From assembly GCA_902596775.1 (NCBI GenBank), contig CACJVE010000013.1:1-49713 (forward strand): a stretch of 49,713 nt of DNA, given 5' to 3'. The DNA comes from an uncultured SAR92 cluster bacterium (GTDB lineage: Bacteria > Pseudomonadota > Gammaproteobacteria > Pseudomonadales > Porticoccaceae). The notes under the pieces were generated by a model. That model did no database searches. It had not been told where the DNA came from and worked only from the letters and a program-made list of their open reading frames with translations. The position numbers and the translations under genes are program-made. Of the stretch, positions 26,923-36,289 are shown piece after piece (position 1 is the first letter of the stretch; each line of letters opens with the position of its first letter).

Positions 26923-27408
26923 GTGAGCCCTTTGAAAGTTGAAGTAAGGATTCAGTCGAATGATTTTGATATTGAAATGGAAATCGAAAATTTAAGACTT
27001 GATCTAGCCAATATAGGGGCAATAGTTACATTTTGCGGATTAGTCAGAGAGTTTGAGTGTAATGAAGCAGGTCGCAATCTCGATGTGTTGTCTAAATTAA
27101 TTTTAGAGCATTATCCTGGGATGACGGAGAAGTGCATCGAAGATATAGTGAAAGAAGCAGCAAATAAATGGAATATTGAGGGTGTTATTGTTGTGCATCG
27201 GGTGGGTACATTGAATCCAAATGAAAAAATTGTTTTTGTAGGGGTTGCTTCTGCGCATCGGTTAGAAGCTTTTAGGGCGGCAGAGTTTATTATGGATTAC
27301 CTCAAAGTTCACGCAACATTATGGAAGAAAATAGTTATTAATGGTGAACAAAAATGGATTGAGCCAAAATCATCAGATCATATTAAATTTCAATCTTGGA
27401 GCGACTGA
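26923..27408 (+). CDS. moaE: Molybdopterin synthase large subunit
   Basis: 161 aa, with GTG start immediately after the moaD stop. It forms molybdopterin from cyclic pyranopterin monophosphate using sulfur from MoaD. Visible family motifs are TFCGLVRE, LEHYPGM, VVHRVGTL, and catalytic lysines in the KVHATLWKK and KWIEP segments. Length is typical (about 150). Confidence 0.94.
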   Translation: MSPLKVEVRIQSNDFDIEMEIENLRLDLANIGAIVTFCGLVREFECNEAGRNLDVLSKLILEHYPGMTEKCIEDIVKEAANKWNIEGVIVVHRVGTLNPNEKIVFVGVASAHRLEAFRAAEFIMDYLKVHATLWKKIVINGEQKWIEPKSSDHIKFQSWSD

Positions 27409-28011
27409 ATGAACAATCTTAGTGCCCTTATTTTAGCTGGAGGGAAGTCTTCTCGAATGGGCGTCAATATTGTCTCTAAAGCTTTTGTAAAGTTGAATGA
27501 AAAACCTCTAATTGATTATGTTATTCAATCCATTGAACCTCAAGTTGATAGAGTACTTTTGAGTGGCTCAAGAACATCACTACTTGGCTTGAGTTACCCA
27601 ATTATTGAGGATTTAGGCTCTAGATATTCGGGACCTCTTGCTGGATTGTATAGCGCTCTCGAATCATCTTTATTCGATTCAACTGAATATATTGTCATAG
27701 TACCTTGTGATGGACCATTCATTCCAAATAATTTGGTTTGTAAATTACATGACGCAATAAAAGAAAATGATTCAGATGTCTGTTTTATTCAATATGATGG
27801 TATCCTTCAAACTACATTTTCAATTTGGAATACACGGGTCAAGGAATCTGTTAAAAAAGCTTTTCTTGTCAATAAAGATGGAGGTTTCAAAAGACTTGCA
27901 GCTGGTTTGAATTCCACTTTTCTTTCTTGGCCAGTAACGAGCGTAAATCCATTTTTTAATATAAATTCAAAAAAGGATTTAAATCTTGCTGAGGCAATAT
28001 TGTGTCTTTAG
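27409..28011 (+). CDS. mobA: Molybdenum cofactor guanylyltransferase
   Basis: 200 aa. It transfers GMP to molybdopterin to give the guanine dinucleotide form needed for the bis-MGD of FdsA. The nucleotide-binding loop is LILAGGKSSRMG with the following Lys in SKAFVKLNEKPL. A DLGSRYSGPLAGL segment and the metal-binding PCDGPF motif follow. ATG directly follows the moaE TGA. Its 3' end overlaps moeB by 10 bp. Confidence 0.92.
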   Translation: MNNLSALILAGGKSSRMGVNIVSKAFVKLNEKPLIDYVIQSIEPQVDRVLLSGSRTSLLGLSYPIIEDLGSRYSGPLAGLYSALESSLFDSTEYIVIVPCDGPFIPNNLVCKLHDAIKENDSDVCFIQYDGILQTTFSIWNTRVKESVKKAFLVNKDGGFKRLAAGLNSTFLSWPVTSVNPFFNINSKKDLNLAEAILCL

Positions 28012-28739
28012 CCCCTCATAATTTCCTGCGCTATAACAGCCATGTATTAATTCCAGAAATCAGTGAAAATGGTCAAGAAATGATAAGAAAATCCAGAGTT
28101 TTGGTCATTGGACTTGGTGGGCTGGGATGCCCAGTTTCAACGTATCTGGCAGCTTCTGGAGTTGGATGTCTTGGTTTATGTGATTTTGATTGTGTAGAGC
28201 GGTCTAATATACAACGACAACTTTTATTTTCCGAGAGAGATATTGGTATTCCAAAAGTACAAGTTGCCCGAGAGAAGGTTATGAATTTAAACCCGGATGT
28301 CCTTGTTGAATCATATGAAATTAAATTCAACGAGTTAGTAGATGATTTGAACTATGATATTTTTATTGATTGCACGGACAATATGGAGACAAAATTGCTG
28401 CTGAACGACTATTGTTATAAGTCGAAAAAATATTTCATATCGGCTGCAGCCTCAAGATTGGAAGGTCAACTTATTGGTTTTGATTTCAAAAAGCATAGGA
28501 AATGTTGTTTAAGATGTATTTTTGATCATGATTCCTCACATCAATTCAACTGTGCAGATGTTGGTATTCTAATTCCAGTTTTAGGGGTTATGGGGTGTTT
28601 GCAGGTAACAATGGCTATCAATATGATCTTGGATAAATTCGCTAAGCATGCTGTCCTGTCAAGATTTGACAGTATCCGAAACGAGTGGATTGAATTGAAA
28701 GGAAATACTTTGAACCATTGCCAGGTTTGTGGGTTTTAA
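28002..28739 (+). CDS. moeB: Molybdopterin-synthase adenylyltransferase (ThiF/MoeB/HesA family)
   Basis: 245 aa, GTG start inside the end of mobA. It adenylates the C-terminus of MoaD for thiocarboxylation. Signatures: GLGGLGCPVSTYLAASGVG (ATP-binding Rossmann loop), the Arg-rich RSNIQRQLLF segment and DCTDNMETK. Zinc-binding CxxC pairs are CLRC and, at the C-terminus, CQVC. The position next to moaD and moaE favours MoeB over ThiF. Confidence 0.92.
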   Translation: MSLAPHNFLRYNSHVLIPEISENGQEMIRKSRVLVIGLGGLGCPVSTYLAASGVGCLGLCDFDCVERSNIQRQLLFSERDIGIPKVQVAREKVMNLNPDVLVESYEIKFNELVDDLNYDIFIDCTDNMETKLLLNDYCYKSKKYFISAAASRLEGQLIGFDFKKHRKCCLRCIFDHDSSHQFNCADVGILIPVLGVMGCLQVTMAINMILDKFAKHAVLSRFDSIRNEWIELKGNTLNHCQVCGF

Positions 28740-28762
28740 TTAAGAGTATAAGGAGTATCGAG

Positions 28763-29284
28763 TTGAAACAACAAAATAGCGATGCGATTTCTTTAAAAAT
28801 TGCGGTGCTTACAATCTCAGACACAAGAACTATTGAGTCAGATTCTTCAGGTGTTTGGTTGTGTGATGCCATAAAAAGACAAGGACATACTCAAGTTTCT
28901 CGAGAAATTGTGAAAGACGACATTTATGAAATTAGGGCTATCATCTCTCGATGGATTGCATCCCCTGATATTAATGCAATTATTACGACTGGTGGCACAG
29001 GATTTTCGGGAAGAGACTCTACACCCGAGGCAATCTTACCTATTCTGGACAAAAAAATTGATGGCTTTGGTGAGTTGTTCCGCCAGGTATCTCATGAGGA
29101 AATTGGAACTTCAACTATTCAATCGAGAGTTTTTGGGGGATTGGCTAATAATACAATTGTGTTTTCTCTGCCAGGTTCAACGCGGGCTTGTGAAACTGGC
29201 TGGAATAAAATAATTTGTGACCAGCTGAATAGTCTTTTTGAACCGTGCAATTTTGCAAACATAGTGCGTTCGGATAAGCTATAA
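28763..29284 (+). CDS. moaB: Molybdopterin adenylyltransferase (MoaB/MogA family)
   Basis: 173 aa from TTG at 28763-28765, which has AGGAG 7 nt upstream; a longer in-frame reading from 28718 would overlap moeB. The protein adenylates molybdopterin before MoeA inserts molybdate. Motifs: LTISDTRT, TTGGTGFSGRDSTPEA and GSTRACETGWNK. The segment GFGELFRQVSHEEIGTSTIQ (cut here) resembles MoaB of E. coli more than MogA. It is followed without a gap by moeA. Confidence 0.92.
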   Translation: MKQQNSDAISLKIAVLTISDTRTIESDSSGVWLCDAIKRQGHTQVSREIVKDDIYEIRAIISRWIASPDINAIITTGGTGFSGRDSTPEAILPILDKKIDGFGELFRQVSHEEIGTSTIQSRVFGGLANNTIVFSLPGSTRACETGWNKIICDQLNSLFEPCNFANIVRSDKL

Positions 29285-30469
29285 ATGATTAGTGTTACTG
29301 AAGCACTGGATAAAGTAATTTTTGCGATCTCTAACCGAGTTGCATTCGAAGTGGTTGGTATTAATGATGCAGTTAGACGTGTTCCAAAAGATGATCTTTT
29401 CGCAACGATTGACCTGCCAACTGAAGACAATAGTGCAATGGATGGATACGCAATAAATTTCAATGATGCTCATGATTGTAATTTAGTTATGCCCGTTAGC
29501 TCGCGGATTACTGCAGGTGAATCCCGAATTTCTCTAAAAAAATACTCCACCGCAAGAATTTTCACTGGAGGATTAGTGCCGATAAATGCAGATACTGTTG
29601 TACCTCAAGAGTTGTGTGAACTTAATGGAGAGAAGATAACAATTAATGTCGTTCCCAAATTAGGCTCAAACATTCGTAAACAAGGACAAGACATCGAGGT
29701 CAATAAAAAAATTGTAGAAAAAGGTACGAGCATGAATGCTGGGATGGTTGGCTTAATTTCATCCCAAGGTATAAGTCAGATTAATGTCTTTAAAAGGCCT
29801 AAGGTAGGATTACTATCGACTGGGAATGAATTAGTCGACTCCTCTGCGCCCTTGAAATCGGGACAAATTTATAATTCAAATATCCCTATGTTATCGAGTT
29901 TATTGGTTGATATTGGCATCGAAGTTATAGATTTTGGCGTTATTGGTGATAATCCAATCGATTTAAAAAATAAGATAAAAGACTCCGTAAAGGAAGTAGA
30001 TATTTTAATCACAACTGGAGGAGCGTCTGTAGGTGATGAAGACTATATGAATCCAATTCTTAAGAGGGACGGAAAAATTATATTTTCAAAAGTTTCAATC
30101 AAGCCGGGGAAGCCGATAGTCTTTGGGGAGATATTTGGATGCCCTATCTTTGCGTTGCCAGGCAATCCAGTTTCAGCATTTGTAACTTTCCTTGTTCTTG
30201 TAAAACCTGCTTTAATGAGATTGATGGGCCATACTTCGCCCCAAAATTGTTACATCAAAGCCAAATCTACATTTTCATCTCCCGCAACAAGTCGAGAGCA
30301 GTATCTTAGAGGGTTTGCAAGAAGTGTTGGTGATGATTTAAGAGTTGATTTATTTCCAAATCAAAGCAGTGGCGTTTTATCATCAGTTGCAAAAAGTAAT
30401 GTGTTAATTCGACAAACGATTGGGGATAATATCTATACAGAACAGTTGGTTGATATTCTTTATTATTAA
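29285..30469 (+). CDS. moeA: Molybdopterin molybdenumtransferase
   Basis: 394 aa. It inserts molybdate into adenylated molybdopterin. Motifs: LPTEDNSAMDGYA near the N-terminus, RIFTGG and a following PINADTVVPQE, the MoCF_biosynth domain with LLSTGNEL and TTGGASVGDEDYM, and FALPGNPVSAFV. The ATG directly follows the moaB stop codon. Domain order and length (about 400) are normal. Confidence 0.95.
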   Translation: MISVTEALDKVIFAISNRVAFEVVGINDAVRRVPKDDLFATIDLPTEDNSAMDGYAINFNDAHDCNLVMPVSSRITAGESRISLKKYSTARIFTGGLVPINADTVVPQELCELNGEKITINVVPKLGSNIRKQGQDIEVNKKIVEKGTSMNAGMVGLISSQGISQINVFKRPKVGLLSTGNELVDSSAPLKSGQIYNSNIPMLSSLLVDIGIEVIDFGVIGDNPIDLKNKIKDSVKEVDILITTGGASVGDEDYMNPILKRDGKIIFSKVSIKPGKPIVFGEIFGCPIFALPGNPVSAFVTFLVLVKPALMRLMGHTSPQNCYIKAKSTFSSPATSREQYLRGFARSVGDDLRVDLFPNQSSGVLSSVAKSNVLIRQTIGDNIYTEQLVDILYY

Positions 30470-30486
30470 AAATTAGGATTTGGGCA

Positions 30487-31503
30487 GTGACTCACGTTGA
30501 AACCAATCAGCATCCAAAGAAACGTTTAATTGATCCTTACAATCGGACTATCAGCTACCTTAGGCTCTCTGTTACCGATCGCTGCAACCTTCGTTGCACA
30601 TATTGTATGGCAGAAAAGATGCAGTTCTTACCTCGCCAAAAGCTCCTTACTCTGGAGGAGATAAGGGATTTTGGAAAAGCTTTTGTCACGTTAGGTATAA
30701 ATAAAATTAGACTAACTGGAGGAGAGCCGCTAGTTCGTCGAGGAATTATTGGCCTAGTTGACTCACTTGCCTCAGAGGAAGGTTTGGATGAATTAACCAT
30801 GACAACCAATGGATTGTTGTTAGAAAAAAAAGCGAAAGACCTAAAATTGGCTGGCTTAGGGCGATTAAACATAAGTGTTGATAGTCTGATTCCAGAGAAG
30901 TTCAGGCAACTAACGCGATTCGGTGATATTAAGGATTGGCATAAGGGGGTTAATGCCGCAAAAGAGGCCCAATTTTCAAATATTAAGTTGAATGTCGTTG
31001 TGCTTAAAGGATTCAATGATTTGGAGATATGTGATTTAGCTGAATATGCCATTGCTAATGAATTTGATATTTCTTTTATAGAAGAGATGCCGTTGGGTGT
31101 AACTAAGTCTCATGATAGAGTCCAAACCCAAGTGTGTTGTGGTGATATAAAACAACAATTAAGTCAAAAGTTCGAATTGATTGAAACTCTTGAGAGAACT
31201 GGCGGACCATCTCGCTATATGAGGGTTGCTGGAACTAAGTCAAAGATAGGATTTATATCGCCAATTTCAGAAAATTTTTGTGGTGCGTGTAATAGAGTCA
31301 GAGTAACTGCGGATGGTAGGTTGCTTCTGTGTTTGGGAAATGAGAATAGTATTGATCTGAAATCAATTATTAGAAATCATCCAGGTGATGAAAATATGTT
31401 AAATGAGGCGATTCGGGGAGCAATACAAAATAAACCTGAGAGGCATTATTTTGACCCTAGTCGAACAGACATACTGAGGTTCATGAACACGACGGGTGGA
31501 TAA
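30487..31503 (+). CDS. moaA: GTP 3',8-cyclase (radical SAM)
   Basis: 338 aa with GTG start. It performs the first step of molybdenum-cofactor synthesis from GTP. The radical-SAM cluster motif C33-x3-C37-x2-C40 (CNLRCTYC) and the C-terminal second cluster (C-x2-C-x13-C in FCGACN onwards) are both present. The protein ends in Gly-Gly, as active MoaA must. It is the last gene of the moaC-to-moaA run, so pathway order is not gene order. Confidence 0.96.
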   Translation: MTHVETNQHPKKRLIDPYNRTISYLRLSVTDRCNLRCTYCMAEKMQFLPRQKLLTLEEIRDFGKAFVTLGINKIRLTGGEPLVRRGIIGLVDSLASEEGLDELTMTTNGLLLEKKAKDLKLAGLGRLNISVDSLIPEKFRQLTRFGDIKDWHKGVNAAKEAQFSNIKLNVVVLKGFNDLEICDLAEYAIANEFDISFIEEMPLGVTKSHDRVQTQVCCGDIKQQLSQKFELIETLERTGGPSRYMRVAGTKSKIGFISPISENFCGACNRVRVTADGRLLLCLGNENSIDLKSIIRNHPGDENMLNEAIRGAIQNKPERHYFDPSRTDILRFMNTTGG

Positions 31504-31552
31504 ATGTCATCCGATGTAGATTGATACTATTTTTAAAGTGGATTTTAAGTTT

Positions 31553-32710
31553 ATGGATAATTTCACATTCAACACGGTTTCAGATATTGAGTTTGGCGCT
31601 GGATTTTCCGCTAACTTGGGGAAAATTATCTTAAAAATGGGCTTGAGGAAAGCTTTCATCGTTACTGATCCTGGTATTTTAGCCCATGGGTTAATGGATA
31701 AAGCACTGTCAGATTTGAGTAAATTGAAGATTAGCTATGAAATTTTCTCAAAGGTGACGGCGGATCCCCCGGAAGAAATAGTTCTAGATGCTTGCAATCG
31801 TCTTATCCTTTCAAAATGTGATTTGGTAGTTGGCTTTGGTGGGGGAAGCTCAATGGATGTTGCAAAAATTATTGCTATTTTAGCTAAAGAAAAGCAAACA
31901 CTTGCTGAGATGTATGGAGTGGATAATATAGTCGGTACCAGATTACCTTTGATCCAAATACCGACTACTGCAGGGACTGGATCAGAGGCTACAATGGTGT
32001 CAATTATAACTACAGGTCGGACTACAAAAGCAGGAGCTGTCAGTCGAGTTTTGCTCGCTGATAAGATAATACTCGACCCATTATTAACCCTTGGTCTTCC
32101 TTCAAGTATAACTGCTGCTACAGGTGTAGACGCCATGGTCCATGCGATAGAGGCTTTTACATCTAAACGATTAAAAAATCCAATCTCCAATATGCTGGCT
32201 GTGGAAGCTTTAAAGTTGATGTCTAAAAATATAGAAATGGCAGTGACAGATGGTCAAAACATAAATGCGAGGAGTGCAATGTTGATAGGTGCTATGAAAG
32301 CCGGCCAAGCATTTGCCAATGCCCCTGTCGCTGCAGTACACGCTTTGGCATATCCACTTGGTGGGAATTATCATATTCCTCACGGATTAACAAATTCACT
32401 GGTCTTGCCTCATGTAATGAGGTTTAACATGGATGAAGCGTCTAAATTATATTCTGAGCTCGCTCATGTAGTTCTTTTTGACCGAGAAGTGCCGCAGGAT
32501 GAAAAACAAGCATCTGAGATGCTGGTTTCATACTTTGAGACTTTACCTAAACGATTAGGTTTGCAGACTACTCTCAGAGAAATGAATATCCCTTTTGAGG
32601 ATTTACCAAGATTGGCAGAAGAAGCCATGCTGCAACAGCGTTTATTGATAAACAATCCAAGGGAACTTAATTTGGAAAATGCGCTCGAAATATATAAACA
32701 GGCTTATTAA
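31553..32710 (+). CDS. Iron-containing (group III) alcohol dehydrogenase
   Basis: 385 aa from the ATG at 31553; a GTG at 31538 would add five residues. It is an NAD(P)-dependent alcohol dehydrogenase of the Fe-ADH family. The nucleotide loop is FGGGSSMDVAK, then PTTAGTGSEAT, and metal-binding residues lie in TGVDAMVHAIEAF, HALAYPLGG and PHGLTNSLVLPH. Its position directly after the formaldehyde/formate and molybdenum-cofactor genes raises the possibility that it forms formaldehyde from an alcohol, but lactaldehyde or other alcohol roles are as likely. Confidence 0.88.
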   Translation: MDNFTFNTVSDIEFGAGFSANLGKIILKMGLRKAFIVTDPGILAHGLMDKALSDLSKLKISYEIFSKVTADPPEEIVLDACNRLILSKCDLVVGFGGGSSMDVAKIIAILAKEKQTLAEMYGVDNIVGTRLPLIQIPTTAGTGSEATMVSIITTGRTTKAGAVSRVLLADKIILDPLLTLGLPSSITAATGVDAMVHAIEAFTSKRLKNPISNMLAVEALKLMSKNIEMAVTDGQNINARSAMLIGAMKAGQAFANAPVAAVHALAYPLGGNYHIPHGLTNSLVLPHVMRFNMDEASKLYSELAHVVLFDREVPQDEKQASEMLVSYFETLPKRLGLQTTLREMNIPFEDLPRLAEEAMLQQRLLINNPRELNLENALEIYKQAY

Positions 32711-32729
32711 AAGGTTTTGGGGGAGATGC

Positions 32730-33170
32730 GTGTCAACTTATAAAAACAGGAAAGATTACTTTTATTTCAATGATATTAGTACCCGATGGATGGATAATGA
32801 CGTGTACGGACATATTAATAATGTTACTTACTACAGCTATTTTGATTCAATCGTGAACAAATATTTGATAGAGGAGGGTGGTTTAAATATAAATCAAGAT
32901 CAAGTGGTGGGGTATGTCGTTGCGTCGAATTGTGAATACTTTGCTCCTTTATCGTACCCTGAAAAGTTGGAGTCAGCTATGGTTGTATCTCACATAGGAA
33001 ATTCATCAGTTAAGTATAAGATCGGTATCTTCAAGAAAGACAGCGCAGATGTCTCGGCCTTGGGTGGTTTTACACATGTTTTTGTGTCTAGGGAAACTGG
33101 AAAAGCTGTATCCATACCGACTCATCTAAAAAATGCTCTATATAAGATTTATTCAACAAAAAAAATGTAA
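32730..33170 (+). CDS. 4-hydroxybenzoyl-CoA-type acyl-CoA thioesterase
   Basis: 146 aa from GTG at 32730, chosen for the GGGGGAG site 4 nt upstream; an ATG at 32679 would overlap the alcohol dehydrogenase. Hotdog fold with the 4HBT motif RWMDNDVYGHINNVTYYSYFD (quoted in part): the Asp, His and Asn residues are those of the catalytic helix. It hydrolyses an acyl-CoA; the acyl group is unknown. Confidence 0.85.
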   Translation: MSTYKNRKDYFYFNDISTRWMDNDVYGHINNVTYYSYFDSIVNKYLIEEGGLNINQDQVVGYVVASNCEYFAPLSYPEKLESAMVVSHIGNSSVKYKIGIFKKDSADVSALGGFTHVFVSRETGKAVSIPTHLKNALYKIYSTKKM

Positions 33171-33201
33171 GTTTTTATTTAAATATAGGATTGAATTCTT
33201 T

Positions 33202-34233
33202 ATGGACTACCGAATTTCCATTGTAATTGCTATTTTATTAGCTATTTCTCCGGTAATTCATTCAATTGATTTTGAAGACTATGACGAGGACGTAGCAGCT
33301 TTACTCAGAGAATATCAGAACCAGTCAAACCCTGATCAATCATACACCCCGTCAATACTTTCTTACAGCACAGCAAAGACATCAAAAACAATTGTAGATT
33401 TTGAAAGAGGCATTATTTATATGAATGCCTCCACACCGGAAACTCTCAGGGATGCCATAATTGATGTAGTGCTAACACAGATTGATCCGTCAGTAATCGA
33501 CGCTCAAACTGCCATCGATTTTGGTTTAATTAATGAAGAGACGAATAAGCCATTTTTTTGGGGTCAAGTTTTAGATCACAAAGGTAAGCCAATATCCAGT
33601 AGAAGACCAGCCTTGGATTTTGCAAATTTTCTACTTCGCAAAAAAACATTCAGCGATGGTAGATTCGAAGTAACTATCCGTATGATTGATGCGCATAAAA
33701 AGATTGCGGGAGCAAAATACGTCAGCTTTGTGAAGGCTGCTTGCCGCGAGTATAGTGTTTCGTCGTCGCTAGTAATGGCTATCATGGAAACAGAGAGTTC
33801 TTTCAATCCGTTAGCTCGGTCAAGATCAAATGCCCTTGGACTTATGCAAGTAAAGGCAAACACAGCGGGGAGAGATTACTTCTCACTCATAAAAGGATAT
33901 AAACATACGCCATCATCAAAATTCTTATACAGCCCGAAAAATAATATTGAAGTTGCAACGGGGTATCTCAATATTCTAAGCAGTAGATATCTTCGAGGTA
34001 TTGAGGACCCAAAAAAATTGGAGTATGCAATGATATCGAGCTATAACGGAGGTGCCGGTAATTTGTGGAAAAGTCTGGATAAATCAGGCAACAAAACAAA
34101 GGCCTTGAAGCGAATCAATCAAATGTCGACTAAACAATTTTATTGGTTCCTAACAAATAGACATATTCGACAAGAAACCCGTGAGTATTTAAAGAAAGTT
34201 AACGATAGGAAAAGTAAATACACCTTAATTTAA
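33202..34233 (+). CDS. MltC-like membrane-bound lytic murein transglycosylase
   Basis: 343 aa from the ATG at 33202. The N-terminal hydrophobic segment (5-21) has no lipobox Cys, so it is exported or membrane-anchored, not a lipoprotein like E. coli MltC. Residues 30-170 resemble the MltC N-terminal domain. Residues 175-320 are the SLT domain with catalytic Glu198 (METESSFNP), ALGLMQV and SSYNGGAGN motifs. It cleaves peptidoglycan glycan strands to 1,6-anhydro products. Confidence 0.88.
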   Translation: MDYRISIVIAILLAISPVIHSIDFEDYDEDVAALLREYQNQSNPDQSYTPSILSYSTAKTSKTIVDFERGIIYMNASTPETLRDAIIDVVLTQIDPSVIDAQTAIDFGLINEETNKPFFWGQVLDHKGKPISSRRPALDFANFLLRKKTFSDGRFEVTIRMIDAHKKIAGAKYVSFVKAACREYSVSSSLVMAIMETESSFNPLARSRSNALGLMQVKANTAGRDYFSLIKGYKHTPSSKFLYSPKNNIEVATGYLNILSSRYLRGIEDPKKLEYAMISSYNGGAGNLWKSLDKSGNKTKALKRINQMSTKQFYWFLTNRHIRQETREYLKKVNDRKSKYTLI

Positions 34234-34292
34234 TAATAATTTAGTAAACTAGTTTAAAAACACAAAAAATTAAATATATATAAATCAATAAT

Positions 34293-35183
34293 TTATTCGC
34301 GAATTCGTATGAGTCCTTCTTGAACTGTGCTAGCAACTAACCTTCCATCTAAACTGAAAAAACTGCCTCTATTAAGCCCTCGTGATGAACTTGTTCTAGG
34401 ACTATCTAGCTGGTAGAGAAGCCAATCATCCACTTTAAACTTGTCATGAAACCAGATGGTATGATCAAGGGAAGCTGGCTGCAACTTTTTGTTCAAAATA
34501 CTAATTCCATGTGGAATTAAGGATGTAGTCATTATATTAAAGTCAGAAAGAAACGCTAATATTGCCTGATGCATGTGTTGACCTGAACAGTCTGGGATAT
34601 GCTTTGAGGTTTTGACCCAGATTAACTGTTCAGGTTTCTTAGGTTTGGGATTTATAAAATCTATAGGATCAACTGAGCGCATTTCGATTGATCTTAATTT
34701 TGCTCGGTGAAGTTTTGATTTCATTTGATTATCAGGGTTTAGGGATTCACTGGCTTTCCTCCATCTTTCATTATCATTTTCGCACTCTTCCGGTCCTTTG
34801 CATTCAGGCATTGGTTTTTGATATTCATACCCATTTTCAGGAATCTGGTAAGACATTTGGCAGCTAAAAATGACTTTGTTATTTTGAGTCGCTGATGCAG
34901 AGCGGGTGGAGAAAGATTTACCATCTCTTACTCTATCAATACTATAAATTATGGGTAGGTTTGGATCGCCAGGCCTTATAAAATAACCATGCTGTGAATG
35001 AATTTGACGATTTTCTTCAACTGTTTTCTGTGAGGCCCTCATCGCCTGCGCAAATACTTGACCACCAAATACCCTTTTTAAAGACGTTGAAGGTGTTTGA
35101 CCGACAAACGTATTATCATCAATTTGCTCTGGGTTAAGAGCAGCAATCAATTCATCTAACGGATCAGTCATTTTAAGTGCCAC
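34293..35183 (-). CDS. tesB: Acyl-CoA thioesterase II
   Basis: 296 aa, double-hotdog TesB. Family features: GQTPSTSLKRVFGGQVFAQAM near the N-terminus (cut here), HSQHGYFIRPGDP, and the C-terminal LDHTIWFHD and GSFFSLDGRLVAS segments that carry the catalytic Asp and surrounding residues. GTG at 35183 overlaps the upstream gene's stop by one base; an ATG four codons later is an alternative. It is probably cotranscribed with the oxidoreductase gene. Confidence 0.92.
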   Translation of the reverse strand: MALKMTDPLDELIAALNPEQIDDNTFVGQTPSTSLKRVFGGQVFAQAMRASQKTVEENRQIHSQHGYFIRPGDPNLPIIYSIDRVRDGKSFSTRSASATQNNKVIFSCQMSYQIPENGYEYQKPMPECKGPEECENDNERWRKASESLNPDNQMKSKLHRAKLRSIEMRSVDPIDFINPKPKKPEQLIWVKTSKHIPDCSGQHMHQAILAFLSDFNIMTTSLIPHGISILNKKLQPASLDHTIWFHDKFKVDDWLLYQLDSPRTSSSRGLNRGSFFSLDGRLVASTVQEGLIRIRE

Positions 35184-36211
35184 TATTGATCGGCAACTTT
35201 AACTATGAGCTTTCCAAAATTACTGCCTGTGAATAGCCGTTTGAAATATTCTGGAGCTTTTTCAAGTCCTTCTAAAATCATTTCTTTATACTTTAATTCG
35301 CCTGATCGGACTCCACCTATCAGAAATTCATTCGCTTCATTAAAATTTGCGTAATGATCAAATACCAGAAAAAACTTGTGCTTTGGAGGATTTTTCATAG
35401 CACCAAATATGTGAAAAGGAGTTTTCACTTTTGTGATATCTTTCGCATTATAGTTAGAGATATATCCGCAAATTGGGGATCGAGATCCGGAGTTGAAAAA
35501 CTCTGTGACTGTCTCGGTGACAAGTCCTCCAACCGACTCAAAATAGATGTCTACTCCAGAATCAAGCTTAGACGCGAGTTCATCTCGAAAGAAAGCTGAT
35601 TTATAGTTCACGCACCCATCAAAGTTTAGTTCATCTACAACGTAATTACATTTTTCATCACTGCCAGCTATTCCGATAACATTAAGACCAATTTTTTTTC
35701 CGATTTGCCCAACTATAGATCCAACCGCACCAGATGCAGCTGATACAACTAATGTTTCTCCCTTAGATGGTGATGCCTCTTTCATCAAACCAAAGTAGGC
35801 CGTTCTACCAGTCATTCCACACACTCCGAGATAAGTGGAAAGTGGTACTAGTTTTGGATCGATCTTATATGTCATTGGATCCTTATCATTCGAAATAAAA
35901 TATTCTTGCCAACCTGAACGACAACACACATATTCGCCGACACTGTATTTTGTCGATTTGGATTCAATAACTATTCCCGCTGATTCAGCTGTTATAATCT
36001 CGCCAATTTGTAATGGATCTGCATATGACTTAGCTTCACTCATTCTTCCTCTCATGTATGGGTCTAATGAGAGATAAAGTACTTTTATGAGGACTTGGTT
36101 TTCTTTAAGAGTTTCGACTTCTGATATTTTTTTTGAAAAATTTTCACTATCAATCATTCCGTTTGGTCTTGTTTTGAGAGTAATACTCAGATTTTTTAAT
36201 TTAGTCATCAT
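35183..36211 (-). CDS. NADP-dependent MDR oxidoreductase (CurA / prostaglandin reductase-like)
   Basis: 342 aa, zinc-free medium-chain dehydrogenase. The SLDPYMRGRM motif near residue 50 and the AASGAVGSIVGQIGK coenzyme loop near 160 are those of the leukotriene-B4-dehydrogenase / curcumin-reductase branch, which reduces alpha,beta-unsaturated ketones and aldehydes with NADPH. AGGGAATAA precedes the ATG. It is divergent from the acyl-CoA dehydrogenase gene at 36420. Confidence 0.9.
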   Translation of the reverse strand: MMTKLKNLSITLKTRPNGMIDSENFSKKISEVETLKENQVLIKVLYLSLDPYMRGRMSEAKSYADPLQIGEIITAESAGIVIESKSTKYSVGEYVCCRSGWQEYFISNDKDPMTYKIDPKLVPLSTYLGVCGMTGRTAYFGLMKEASPSKGETLVVSAASGAVGSIVGQIGKKIGLNVIGIAGSDEKCNYVVDELNFDGCVNYKSAFFRDELASKLDSGVDIYFESVGGLVTETVTEFFNSGSRSPICGYISNYNAKDITKVKTPFHIFGAMKNPPKHKFFLVFDHYANFNEANEFLIGGVRSGELKYKEMILEGLEKAPEYFKRLFTGSNFGKLIVKVADQ

Positions 36212-36289
36212 TTATTCCCTGTTTATTTTTATTGTAAGATTATGTCACTGCCCAAGGATTTATTATTAGAGCGATGCGGCGAAGTAATG

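Noticed and set aside
30555-31052. 165-codon open frame antisense to moaA
   Set aside because: It is a shadow of a strongly supported gene, with no ribosome-binding site or recognisable domain.
34245-34256. Perfect palindrome TAAACTAGTTTA as a transcription terminator
   Set aside because: The stem is AT-only apart from a central pair of C/G bases, and there is no proper T tract in either reading direction. It is probably chance in AT-rich DNA.
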